Assembly: GCA_947090765.1 (NCBI GenBank)
Contig: OX352322.1
Span: forward strand, 5,511,001 to 5,575,000
Direction: 5' to 3'
DNA length: 64,000 nucleotides
DNA from: Pseudomonas sp. MM223
GTDB lineage: Bacteria > Pseudomonadota > Gammaproteobacteria > Pseudomonadales > Pseudomonadaceae
Positions within the stretch are counted from its first letter, which is position 1. Every line of letters starts with the position of its first letter. The notes beneath the pieces are model-generated. The model ran no database searches. It saw only the letters and a program-made list of their open reading frames with translations, and was not told the origin of the DNA. This document shows, in pieces, positions 55,678 through 64,000 of this stretch. A program made the position numbers and the translations under genes.

Positions 55678-57732
55678 TTGAAGCTGGAATTGCGGAACAG
55701 CTTGTCGGTCAAGTTGCTCAGGGTCGTGCTGCTGTCGGCGTTGGCGGTTGGCGTCGTGCTCAGCTGTGCGCAAATTGTCTACGACACCTACAAGACCCGC
55801 CAGGCCGTGAACAACGATGCCCAGCGCATCCTCGACATGTTCCGCGACCCCTCCACCCAAGCGGTGTAAAGCCTCGACCGCGAAATGGGCATGCAGGTGA
55901 TGGAAGGCCTGTTCCAGGACGAATCGGTGCGCATGGCCTCCATCGGTCACCCCAACGAAACCATGCTGGCAGAAAAGTCCCGCCCGCTGCAGGACATGTC
56001 CATGCGCTGGCTCACCGACCCGATCCTCGGCCAGGAACGCACCTACACCACGCAACTGGTCGGCCGCGGCCCCTATAGCGAATACTACGGCGACCTGAGC
56101 ATTACCCTGGACACCTCGTCCTACGGTGAAGACTTCCTGATCAACGCGGTGATCATCTTCATTTCCGGCGTACTGCGGGCCCTGGCCATGGGCCTGGTGC
56201 TGTACCTGGTCTACCACTGGCTGCTGACCAAACCGCTGTCCAAGATCATCGAGCACCTCACCCAGATCAACCCCGACCGCCCCAGCCAGCACCAGATACC
56301 GCTGCTCAAGGGCCACGAGAAGAACGAACTGGGCCTGTGGGTCAACACTGCCAACCAGCTGCTGGCCTCGATCGAGCGCAACACCCACCTGCGCCATGAG
56401 GCCGAAAACAGCCTGCAGCGCATGGCCCAGTACGATTTCCTCACCGGTCTGCCCAACCGCCAGCAACTGCAGCAGCAACTGGACAAGATCCTCGTCGATG
56501 GCGGCCGCCTGCAACACCGTGTGGCGGTGTTGTGCGTGGGCCTGGACGACTTCAAGGGCATCAACGAGCAGTTCAGCTACCAGGTCGGTGACCAATTGCT
56601 GCTGGCCCTGGCCGACCGCCTGCGTGCCCACAGCGGCCGCCTGGGCACCCTGGCGCGGCTGGGCGGTGACCAGTTTGCCCTGGTGCAGGCCAATATCGAG
56701 CAGCCCTACGAGGCGGCCGAACTGGCGCAAAGCATCCTCGACGACCTGGAGGTGCCTTTCGACCTCGACCACCACCAGCAGATCCGCCTGCGCGCCACCA
56801 TCGGCATCACCCTGTTCCCCGAAGACGGCGACAGCACCGAAAAACTGCTGCAAAAAGCCGAACAGACCATGACCCTGGCCAAAGCCCGTTCGCGCAACCG
56901 CTACCAGTTCTACATCGCCAGCGTCGACAGCGAGATGCGCCGCCGCCGCGAGCTGGAAAAAGACCTGCGCGAAGCCCTGCCGCGCAACCAGTTGTACCTG
57001 GTGTACCAGCCACAGATCAGCTACCGCGACCACCGCGTGGTCGGTGTCGAGGCGTTGCTGCGCTGGCAACACCCGGAGCTGGGCATGGTGCCGCCAGACC
57101 AGTTCATTCCGCTGGCCGAGCAGAACGGCAGCATCATCAGCATCGGCGAATGGGTACTGGACCAGGCTTGCCGGCAACTGCGCGAATGGCACGACCAAGG
57201 CTTCAGCGAGCTGCGCATGGCGGTCAACCTGTCCACCGTGCAACTGCACCACAGTGAACTGCCACGGGTGGTCAACAACCTGCTGCAGGCCTACCGCCTG
57301 CCACCACGCAGCCTGGAGCTGGAAGTGACCGAAACCGGCCTGATGGAAGACATCAGCACCGCCGCCCAGCACCTGCTGAGCCTGCGCCGCTCCGGGGCGC
57401 TCATTGCCATCGACGACTTCGGCACCGGCTATTCGTCACTCAGTTACTTGAAATCGCTGCCGCTGGACAAAATCAAGATCGACAAGAGCTTCGTCCAGGA
57501 CCTGCTCGACGACGATGACGACGCCACCATCGTTCGCGCCATCATCCAGCTGGGCAAGAGCCTGGGCATGCAGGTGATCGCCGAAGGCGTGGAAACCGCC
57601 GAACAGGAAACCTACATCGTTGCCCAGGGCTGCCACGAGGGCCAGGGCTATCACTACAGCAAGCCGCTGTCGGCCCGCGAGCTGACCAGTTTCCTCAAGC
57701 AGGCGCAGCGTAACCAGGTTTCGATGTTCTGA
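55678..57732 (+). pseudogene. bifA: bifA, c-di-GMP phosphodiesterase gene with premature stop
   Basis: BifA degrades c-di-GMP and controls biofilm and swarming. The frame runs from TTG 55678 (behind AAGGAAA) to 57732 without shift, except an in-frame TAA at 55867-55869 (codon 64). That is most simply a Tyr TAC/TAT turned to TAA after STQAV. Everything else is intact: membrane helices near residues 9-30 and 160-180, degenerate GGDQF (329-333), and the catalytic EALLRW (458-463). It would be 684 aa restored. Internal ATG 55885 could allow weak re-initiation without the first helix. The neighbourhood (sodB, icmP) matches P. aeruginosa. Confidence 0.9.
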
Positions 57733-57796
57733 GCCGACCTGGCGGGTTACAAGCTGTGACCGGCATTTACATGAATTGCGCATCCGCCCCTTTACA

Positions 57797-57815
57797 GCAA
57801 ATGCAAATCTTTCGC
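57797..57815 (+). promoter_or_regulatory. Fur-box-like site upstream of the first imelysin gene
   Basis: GCAAAT (57797-57802), GCAAAT (57803-57808) and the partial inverse CTTTCGC follow the hexamer layout of the Fur box. By eye 12 of 19 bases match the consensus. It lies about 75 bp before the start at 57891. Confidence 0.45.
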
Positions 57816-57890
57816 ATGATGTTGCGGTTTCGCGTGCCACGGCGCACGGTCCACCCCTTGGTCCAACCACACGACGCAGGAAAACCAATA

Positions 57891-59231
57891 ATGATTCGAA
57901 TGCCTCTGGCCTCCGCCAGTCTGCTGGCCATTGCCATCGCTCTCGCCGGTTGCGGTGAAGGCAAGGACGACAAAGCCGCCGCGCCGCAAGCCCAGGCACC
58001 TGCTGCTGCCGCCAGCACCACCGCTGCTGCGCCAGGGGCTGTCGACGAAGCCGCCGGTAAAGCCGTGGTCAAGCACTACGCCGAAATGGTCTATGCCGTG
58101 TACAGCGACTCGCTGAGCACCGCCAAGGCCCTGCAGAGCGCAGTCGACGCGTTCCTGGCCAAGCCCAACGACGAAACCCTGAAAGCCGCCAAGGAAGCCT
58201 GGTTCGCCTCACGCGTACCGTACCTGCAAACCGAGGCCTTCCGCTTCGGCAACACCATCATCGACGACTGGGAAGGCCAAGTGAACGCCTGGCCGCTGGA
58301 CGAAGGCCTGATCGACTACGTCGACAAGAGCTACGAGCACGCCCTGGGCAACCCGGCCGCCGGCGCCAATATCATCGCCAACACCGAGATCCAGGTGGGC
58401 GAAGAGAAGGTCGACGTCAAGGACATCACCCCCGAGAAGCTGGCCAGCCTGAACGAACTGGGCGGTTCTGAAGCCAACGTCGCCACCGGCTACCACGCCA
58501 TCGAATTCCTGCTCTGGGGCCAGGACCTGAACGGCACCGGCCCAGGCGCTGGCAACCGCCCTGCATCGGACTACCTGGAAGGCCCGGGCGCCACGGGTGG
58601 CCATAACGACCGCCGCCGTGCCTACCTGAAAGCAGTCACCGACCTGCTGGTCAAGGACCTCGAAGAGATGGTCGGCAACTGGGCGCCGAACGTCGCCGAC
58701 AACTACCGTGCCACGCTGGAAGCGGAGCCTGTCAACGACGGCCTGCGCAAGATGCTGTTCGGCATGGGCAGCCTGTCGCTGGGCGAACTGGCGGGTGAGC
58801 GCATGAAGGTTTCGCTGGAAGCCAACTCGCCGGAAGACGAGCAGGACTGCTTCAGCGACAACACCCACTACTCGCACTTCTATGACGCCAAAGGCATCCG
58901 CAACGTCTACCTGGGCGAGTACACCCGCCCGGACGGCACCAAGGTGACCGGCCCGAGCCTGTCGTCGCTGGTAGCCAAGGCTGACCCGGCCGCCGACGCC
59001 ACCCTCAAGGCCGACCTGGAAGCCACCGAAGCCAAGATCCAGGTGATCGTCGACCACGCCCTCAAAGGCGAGCACTACGACCAGCTGATCGCTGCCGACA
59101 ACGCTGCGGGCAATCAGATCGTGCGTGACGCCATCGCCGCCCTGGTCAAGCAGACCGGTGCGATCGAGCAGGCCGCAGGCAAACTGGGTATTGCCAACCT
59201 GAACCCGGACACCGCAGATCACGAATTCTGA
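57891..59231 (+). CDS. Imelysin-family lipoprotein, IcmP-like
   Basis: This envelope protein has 446 aa. The lipoprotein signal ends at ALAGC (Cys20), followed by an Ala/Pro linker and a helical imelysin domain. The characteristic GxHxxE is GYHAIEFLLWGQD. Relatives such as P. aeruginosa IcmP are linked to insulin cleavage in vitro and to iron-regulated periplasmic function. It ends at a terminator, so the downstream genes form a separate unit. Genomic order matches PA4370. Confidence 0.88.
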   Translation: MIRMPLASASLLAIAIALAGCGEGKDDKAAAPQAQAPAAAASTTAAAPGAVDEAAGKAVVKHYAEMVYAVYSDSLSTAKALQSAVDAFLAKPNDETLKAAKEAWFASRVPYLQTEAFRFGNTIIDDWEGQVNAWPLDEGLIDYVDKSYEHALGNPAAGANIIANTEIQVGEEKVDVKDITPEKLASLNELGGSEANVATGYHAIEFLLWGQDLNGTGPGAGNRPASDYLEGPGATGGHNDRRRAYLKAVTDLLVKDLEEMVGNWAPNVADNYRATLEAEPVNDGLRKMLFGMGSLSLGELAGERMKVSLEANSPEDEQDCFSDNTHYSHFYDAKGIRNVYLGEYTRPDGTKVTGPSLSSLVAKADPAADATLKADLEATEAKIQVIVDHALKGEHYDQLIAADNAAGNQIVRDAIAALVKQTGAIEQAAGKLGIANLNPDTADHEF

Positions 59232-59254
59232 TCCTGCTGTAGCGGTGATGAAAG

Positions 59255-59280
59255 AGGCGGCCTTCGGGTCGCCTTTTTTG
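59255..59280 (+). terminator. Intrinsic terminator after the first imelysin gene
   Basis: AGGCGGCC and GGTCGCCT (59255-59262, 59267-59274) pair with one G-U around a TTCG loop, followed by TTTTT. Confidence 0.85.
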
Positions 59281-59284
59281 CTTA

Positions 59285-59379
59285 TGGCCCTATCGCCGGC
59301 AAGCCGCTCCCACAGGTACACCACTTGCCTCGAAACCTGTGAAGTACCTGTGGGGGCTGGCTTGCCGGCGATAGGGCCC
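59285..59379. repeat. Paired REP-type repeat (GCCGGCAAGCC subtype)
   Basis: The inverted arms at about 59285-59315 and 59347-59379 lie between the two halves of the imelysin locus. Confidence 0.85.
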
Positions 59380-59423
59380 GTGCAGCACATGAAGATGCTG
59401 GCATTTCACATCCTTTTCACCCA

Positions 59424-59440
59424 AGCAATTGCAAATTGCT
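59424..59440. promoter_or_regulatory. 17-bp palindrome upstream of the di-haem gene
   Basis: AGCAATT (59424-59430) and AATTGCT (59434-59440) are perfect 7-bp arms around GCA, 67 bp before the start at 59507. It may be an operator; no regulator is assigned. Confidence 0.4.
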
Positions 59441-59506
59441 CTTATTCAAAGAACGCTGGCCTGCTAAGCTTGCACGCCGGTTTTTCGTCCACGCCCAGGA
59501 TTTTGC

Positions 59507-60934
59507 ATGTCCTCGTCGCTGTTCCGACTCTCCCCCCTGCTGCTGACCCTTGCCCTCGCCGCCTGTGACGACGCCCCGCGTTTCACCCAGGCCGAGCCCG
59601 GCGAAGCGTTGTCGGGTGGCAAGGCGACCGTGCAGCGCAGCGACCGCAATGCCTATTCCCTGCCCTCGGCCAACTTGTCAGCCGAGCGGCGTCTGGACTT
59701 CGCCGTGGGCAACAGCTTTTTCCGCAACCCCTGGGTGATCGCCCCGTCTACTACCACCGCACGTGATGGCCTGGGCCCGCTGTTCAACACCAACGCCTGC
59801 CAGAACTGCCATGTGCGCGATGGCCGTGGCCACCCGCCAGAGCCGGGTGACAGCAATGCAGTAGGCATGCTGGTACGGCTGTCGATCCCAGACCAGCCCT
59901 ACCTGGCCAAGGTGATCGAGCGCCTCGGCGTGGTGCCGGAGCCGGTGTACGGCACCCAGTTGCAGGACATGGCCATCCCTGGCGTGGCGCCAGAAGGCAA
60001 GGTTCGGGTGAGCTACACCCAGCAAACCGTGTCGTTCAAGGACGGCCACCAGGTCGAACTGCGCAAGCCAACCCTGCAAATTACCCAGCTCGGTTATGGC
60101 GTGATGCACCCCGACACCCGCTTTTCGGCGCGGGTGGCACCGCCGATGATAGGCCTGGGCCTGCTCGAAGCCATCCCCGAAGCCGACCTGCTGGCCAACG
60201 AAGACCCGGACGACCACAACCGCGACGGCATTCGCGGGCGGGCCAACCGCGTGTGGGACGACGCCCAGGGCAAGACCGTGATCGGCCGCTTCGGCTGGAA
60301 AGCCGGGCAGCCAAACGTCAACCAGCAGAACGTGCACGCCTTCGCCGGCGACATGGGCCTGACCAGTACCCTGCTGCCCAAAGACGATTGCACCCCGGCC
60401 CAGGCCGACTGCCTGGCCGCGCCCAACGGCGACGGCGCCGATGGCGAGAAGGAAGTCAGCGACAACATCCTGCGCCTGGTGACCTTCTACACCCGCAACC
60501 TGGCCGTGCCGGCCCGCCGCGATGTAGGCGCGCCGCAGGTACTGGCGGGCAAGAACCTGTTCTACCAGGCCGGCTGCCAGGGCTGTCACACCCCGCAGTT
60601 CACCACCGCCGCCAATGCCGCCGAGCCGGAGCTGGCCAACCAGGTCATCCGCCCCTACAGCGACCTGCTGCTGCATGACATGGGCCCGGGCCTGGCCGAC
60701 GAGCGCACCGAATTTGCTGCCAACGGCCAGGACTGGCGTACCCCGCCACTATGGGGCGTGGGCCTGAACGAAACGGTCAGCGGCCACAGCCAGTTCCTGC
60801 ACGACGGCCGCGCCCGCAACCTGCTTGAAGCCGTGCTCTGGCATGGTGGCGAAGCCGAGGCAGCACGCAACTTCGTACTCACTTTCAATGCCGAGCAGCG
60901 TGCCGCGTTGCTGGCGTTCCTGAACTCACTTTAA
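59507..60934 (+). CDS. Di-haem oxidoreductase family protein (DUF1111)
   Basis: This exported protein of 475 aa has a lipoprotein-like signal (LTLALAACDD, Cys20). Two c-type haem sites are seen: CQNCH near residue 103 and CQGCH near residue 361. The DUF1111 (thiol oxidoreductase-like) family architecture resembles the MauG and cytochrome c peroxidase groups. It is first in a three-gene periplasmic set with the second imelysin and DUF1513 genes. Electron donor and substrate are unknown. Confidence 0.87.
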   Translation: MSSSLFRLSPLLLTLALAACDDAPRFTQAEPGEALSGGKATVQRSDRNAYSLPSANLSAERRLDFAVGNSFFRNPWVIAPSTTTARDGLGPLFNTNACQNCHVRDGRGHPPEPGDSNAVGMLVRLSIPDQPYLAKVIERLGVVPEPVYGTQLQDMAIPGVAPEGKVRVSYTQQTVSFKDGHQVELRKPTLQITQLGYGVMHPDTRFSARVAPPMIGLGLLEAIPEADLLANEDPDDHNRDGIRGRANRVWDDAQGKTVIGRFGWKAGQPNVNQQNVHAFAGDMGLTSTLLPKDDCTPAQADCLAAPNGDGADGEKEVSDNILRLVTFYTRNLAVPARRDVGAPQVLAGKNLFYQAGCQGCHTPQFTTAANAAEPELANQVIRPYSDLLLHDMGPGLADERTEFAANGQDWRTPPLWGVGLNETVSGHSQFLHDGRARNLLEAVLWHGGEAEAARNFVLTFNAEQRAALLAFLNSL

Positions 60935-60953
60935 ACGCGCAAAGGAGCCGGGC

Positions 60954-62018
60954 ATGTTCCGACCCAAACTGTTGTTCACCAGCCTCGCCGCACTCGCCCT
61001 CGGTGCCTGCTCGCCGCAGGACCCGCAAGCAGTGACCTCCGCTGCCATCGCCAAGCAGGTCATCCTGCCCACCTACAGCCGTTGGGTCGAAGCCGACCGC
61101 ACGCTGGCCGCCAGCGCCCTGGCCTACTGCGAAGGCAAGGAAGACCTGGACAAGGCCCGCGCCGACTTCCTCAACGCACAAAAGGCCTGGGCCGAGCTGC
61201 AACCGCTGCTGGTCGGCCCGCTGGCCGAAGGCAACCGCGCCTGGCAGGTACAGTTCTGGCCCGACAAGAAGAACCTGGTTGGCCGCCAGGTCGAGCAGCT
61301 GGTCAACGGTGACAAGCCGGTCGATGCCGCTTCCCTGGGCAAGGCCAGCGTGGTGGTACGTGGCCTGTCGGCCTACGAGTACATCCTGTTCGACAGCAAG
61401 CCGGACGTCGCCACTGCCGAGCAGAAAGCCCGCTACTGCCCGCTGCTGGTGGCCATCGGTGAGCACCAGAAGGCCTTGGCCGAAGAGATCCTCAAGAGCT
61501 GGAACAGCACCGACGGCATGCTTTCGCAGATGACCAAGTTCCCCAACCAGCGCTACGCCGATTCCCACGAGGCAATCGCTGACCTGCTGCGCTCCCAGGT
61601 CACCGCCCTGGACACCCTGAAGAAGAAGCTGGGTGCGCCGATGGGTCGCCAGAGCAAGGGCATCCCGCAGCCGCTGCAGGCCGAAGCCTGGCGCAGCCAC
61701 TCCTCGCTGAAGAGCCTGGAGGCCACCCTCAAGGCTGCCGAAACCGTTTGGGTCGGGGTCGACAACCAGGGCCTGCGCGGCTTGCTGCCCAGCGATCAGA
61801 AAGCGCTGGCGGACAAGATCGACGCCGCCTACGCTACCTCGCTCAAACTGCTGGCCAACAACCAGAAAACGCTCGGTGAGCTGCTGGCCGACGACGCTGG
61901 CCAGCAAACCCTCAACCAGATCTACGACAGCCTGAACGCCGTCCACCGCCTGCACGAAGGGGACCTGGCCAAGGCGCTGAACATCCAGCTGGGCTTCAAT
62001 GCCAACGACGGTGACTGA
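60954..62018 (+). CDS. Second imelysin-family lipoprotein
   Basis: This 354-aa lipoprotein starts at ATG 60954, 19 bp after the di-haem gene. The signal ends at ALGAC (Cys19). The helical imelysin domain follows, with VRGLSAYEYILFDS in the place of the GxHxxE block of the first paralogue. The Gly-x-His-x2-Glu set is thus altered to G-x-S-A-Y-E, so the metal or substrate site may differ. The DUF1513 gene begins 2 bp after its stop. Confidence 0.86.
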   Translation: MFRPKLLFTSLAALALGACSPQDPQAVTSAAIAKQVILPTYSRWVEADRTLAASALAYCEGKEDLDKARADFLNAQKAWAELQPLLVGPLAEGNRAWQVQFWPDKKNLVGRQVEQLVNGDKPVDAASLGKASVVVRGLSAYEYILFDSKPDVATAEQKARYCPLLVAIGEHQKALAEEILKSWNSTDGMLSQMTKFPNQRYADSHEAIADLLRSQVTALDTLKKKLGAPMGRQSKGIPQPLQAEAWRSHSSLKSLEATLKAAETVWVGVDNQGLRGLLPSDQKALADKIDAAYATSLKLLANNQKTLGELLADDAGQQTLNQIYDSLNAVHRLHEGDLAKALNIQLGFNANDGD

Positions 62019-62020
62019 TC

Positions 62021-63118
62021 ATGCTGCGACGCCAGGCACTCAAACTCGGTAGCGTATTGCTCAGCGCCCTCACCTTGGGCGGCTGGAGCCTGTTCCGCAA
62101 CAAAGGCAGCGAACCCCTGCTGCTCTCGGCGCGTGACGACGGCGACGGCAAGCACTATGCCGTCGGTTTCCGCCTGGACGGCACCCAGGTGTTCAGCACC
62201 CAGGTCGCCCAGCGTTGCCATGCCATCATTCACCATCCCGAGCAGCCGATCGCCCTGTTCGTCGCCCGCCGCCCCGGTACCGAAAGCTACCTGGTCGACT
62301 TGCGCGACGGGCGCCTGCTGCAAACGGTGGTCTCGCAGCCGAACAGGCACTTCTACGGCCACGCGGTGGTGCACAAGGGTGGCGAGTGGTTGTATGCCAC
62401 CGAAAACGACACCACCGACCCGGGCCGCGGCGTGCTGGGCGTATACCGTTTTGAGGGCGAGCGCCTGGTGCACACCGGCGAAATCCCGACCCACGGCATT
62501 GGCCCGCACGAAGTGGCCTGGCTGCCGGACGGCGAGACGCTGATCGTGGCCAACGGCGGTATTCGTACCGAAGCCGAAAGCCGGGTGGAGATGAACCTCG
62601 ACGCCATGCAGCCGAGCCTGGTGCTGATGCAGCGCGACGGTACCCTGCTGAGCAAGGAAACCCTGGCCCAGCAGATGAACAGCGTGCGCCATCTGGCGGT
62701 GGGCAGCGATGGCACCATCGCCGCCTGCCAGCAGTTCATGGGCGATGCCGACGAAACTGCCGAGCTGTTGGCGATCAAGCGCCCGGGCGAGCCGTTCAAG
62801 GCCTTTCCGGTGCCAGAGCGGCAACTGCAGGCCATGGCCCAGTACACCGCCAGCGTTGCCATCCACAGCGAACTGCGGCTGGTGGCGCTGACCGCGCCAC
62901 GGGCCAACCGCCTGTTTGTCTGGGACCTGGACAGCGGCGCAGTGCGGCTGGATGCGCCCATGCCCGATTGCGCGGGGGTTGGCGCGGTGAAAGACGGCTT
63001 TGTCGTCACCTCCGGGCAGGGCCGTTGCCGGTTCTACGATTGCCGCAAGGCCGAACTGGTCGGGCAGCCAATGAACCTGCCGTCCGGCTTCTGGGACAAC
63101 CACCTGCATCTCGTCTGA
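62021..63118 (+). CDS. DUF1513 periplasmic beta-propeller-like protein
   Basis: This 365-aa protein has an RR-containing signal (MLRRQALKLGSVLLSALTLG), which may use the Tat route. The body has repeated propeller-like blades (YAVGFRLDGTQVFSTQV, EVAWLPDGETLIVANGG). The DUF1513 family is often found beside imelysins and di-haem proteins. It is third in the operon, with a 2-bp gap. A role with iron uptake or haem-protein maturation is a hypothesis. Confidence 0.85.
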   Translation: MLRRQALKLGSVLLSALTLGGWSLFRNKGSEPLLLSARDDGDGKHYAVGFRLDGTQVFSTQVAQRCHAIIHHPEQPIALFVARRPGTESYLVDLRDGRLLQTVVSQPNRHFYGHAVVHKGGEWLYATENDTTDPGRGVLGVYRFEGERLVHTGEIPTHGIGPHEVAWLPDGETLIVANGGIRTEAESRVEMNLDAMQPSLVLMQRDGTLLSKETLAQQMNSVRHLAVGSDGTIAACQQFMGDADETAELLAIKRPGEPFKAFPVPERQLQAMAQYTASVAIHSELRLVALTAPRANRLFVWDLDSGAVRLDAPMPDCAGVGAVKDGFVVTSGQGRCRFYDCRKAELVGQPMNLPSGFWDNHLHLV

Positions 63119-63139
63119 TTCCTGCAAGGCTGCGCGGTC

Positions 63140-63262
63140 CCTGTAGGAGCGGCCTTGTGCCGCGAATGGGCCGCAAAGCGGCCCCAGGGTTTCTGCACCT
63201 GCGTGGTGCTTTCCGGGGCCGCCATGCGGCCCATTCGCGGCACAAGGCCGCTCCTACAGGGG
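63140..63262. repeat. Paired REP-type repeat (GCGGCACAAGGCCGC subtype) with nested arms
   Basis: The outer arms and nested GGGCCGCAAAGCGGCCC (63169-63185) and GGGGCCGCCATGCGGCCC (63215-63232) blocks make one of the longest symmetric units in the window. Confidence 0.86.
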
Positions 63263-63397
63263 GCTGTGCAGGCTGCGACATCGCAATCCATTTCCCCGCC
63301 AGCCAAAAACAGTCAATACTTCCCCCATTCACACGTGGGCAGGATCGCCCGTTGTCGTGCCTAAGCTAATAACAACCGAATCCAAGGAACCGGACCT

Positions 63398-64000
63398 ATG
63401 CTGCGCCGCCGCATGCTGATCATGTTGGCCGTGGTTCTGCTGATCGTGCTGGCCCTGGGGGGCTACAAGGCGTTCTCCATTTACCAGCAGATCCAGATGT
63501 TCACTGCCCCCAAGCCGCCTATCACCGTAGCGGCAGCCTTGGCCGAACAGCGCCAGTGGCAGGAGCGCCTGCCCGCCGTCGGCAGCCTCAAGGCACTGCA
63601 GGGCGTGGAGCTGAGCCTGGAGGTGGAGGGTATCGTCAAATCCCTGCACTTCGATTCAGGCCAGCAGGTCAAGGCCGGGCAACTGCTGCTGCAACTCAAC
63701 GATGACCAGGAAACGGCCCTGCTCGGCACTGCCCAGGCCGACCTGGGCCTGGCCAAGGTCGATTTTGGCCGTGGCAGCCAACTGGTCGGCGACTCGGCCA
63801 TTTCCCGGGGCGAGTTCGATCGCCTTAGCTCCCAGTACCGCCGAAATCAGGCGGTGGTCGAGCAGCTCAAGGCGCAGAAGATCAAGAAGAGCATCAACGC
63901 CCCGTTCAACGGCACCATCGGCATCCGCCAGGTAGACATCGGCCAGTACCTGGCCGCCGGCACGGTGATCGCCACCCTGCAGGACACCTCCAGCCTGTAC
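63398..64000 (+). CDS. RND efflux membrane-fusion protein, truncated by window edge
   Basis: The open frame runs off the window end (201 codons shown). ATG 63398 follows AAGGAA. An N-terminal membrane helix (MLIMLAVVLLIVLALGGY) anchors it. The biotinyl-lipoyl region (GSLKALQGVELSLEVEGIVK) and hairpin follow, with the second half-motif INAPFNGTIGIRQVDIGQYL. In P. aeruginosa the equivalent gene follows DUF1513 (PA4374), from memory. An RND transporter should lie next. Confidence 0.88.
   Translation, partial: MLRRRMLIMLAVVLLIVLALGGYKAFSIYQQIQMFTAPKPPITVAAALAEQRQWQERLPAVGSLKALQGVELSLEVEGIVKSLHFDSGQQVKAGQLLLQLNDDQETALLGTAQADLGLAKVDFGRGSQLVGDSAISRGEFDRLSSQYRRNQAVVEQLKAQKIKKSINAPFNGTIGIRQVDIGQYLAAGTVIATLQDTSSLY

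Noticed and set aside
55420..57372. Minus-strand ORF of 650 codons opposite sodB-bifA
   Set aside because: Antisense shadow of bifA; no ribosome site, no domain, composition typical of reverse-strand artefacts.
7831..63262. Repeated short intergenic sequences considered as a CRISPR array
   Set aside because: They occur as isolated inverted pairs in different gaps, not as a tandem array with regular spacers, and no cas genes are present.

Overview
The window reads as a core-genome segment of a Pseudomonas putida-group bacterium. The evidence is a high-GC sequence, the TtgR/TtgABC solvent and antibiotic efflux locus, the P. putida-type pca cluster for protocatechuate breakdown, a MvaT/TurA-type silencer, and 17 paired REP-type intergenic repeats. 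Genes are dense and mostly short operons. No rRNA, tRNA, CRISPR array, prophage or plasmid functions were seen.

Layout. 1-7.8 kb: the 3' part of an MFS drug exporter, ttgR, and the divergent ttgABC tripartite pump with its operator. 8.1-11.1 kb: OprD/BenF-like porin, a LysR regulator and a DUF962 membrane protein. 11.2-19.3 kb (minus strand): pcaC, pcaD, pcaB, pcaT, pcaF, pcaK and pcaR, the beta-ketoadipate pathway with its transporters and regulator. PcaR-like sites precede pcaF, pcaK and pcaR. 19.4-23.5 kb: a candidate small RNA, a 66-aa protein, a Pit phosphate permease and a HerA-like ATPase. 23.6-26.7 kb: a complete IS5-family element inserted just upstream of a dCACHE chemoreceptor (McpG-like). 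27-29.9 kb: a three-gene envelope operon (GT4 glycosyltransferase, deacetylase-like protein, UPF0104 flippase-like protein) whose last gene is frameshifted. 30-35.7 kb: purU, the mvaT homologue, sbcB, a PilZ-like protein, a lipoprotein and pyruvate kinase. 35.8-37 kb: an AT-richer Delta-60-repeat gene that looks foreign. 37-46.9 kb: ferredoxin-type reductase, class I fumarase, nitrilase-like hydrolase, GNAT, SnoaL-like, DJ-1/PfpI, phospholipase D, YceI, a small Cys protein, a serine hydrolase and an acyl-CoA dehydrogenase-like protein. 47.1-48.6 kb: olsB-olsA for ornithine lipids. 48.8-54.6 kb: an AcpH-like protein, an ArsR/xenB pair, a coiled-coil membrane protein, an NAD-dependent epimerase, and argP/argO. 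54.8-63.1 kb: sodB, bifA (interrupted by an in-frame stop), and an imelysin/di-haem/imelysin/DUF1513 periplasmic set. The window ends inside an RND membrane-fusion gene.

How the genes work together: ttg exports aromatics, solvents and drugs, while the neighbouring porin and pca genes import and catabolise aromatic acids. Three natural lesions stand out. The stop codon in bifA would raise c-di-GMP. The IS lies in the mcpG leader. The flippase gene carries a one-base frameshift. Together they suggest loss of motility, biofilm-dispersal and envelope functions, or assembly errors in the case of the point lesions. The most interesting regulatory candidates are a structured RNA divergent from pcaR, 11-bp direct repeats resembling a Pho box before olsBA, and symmetrical operators before xenB and bifA.
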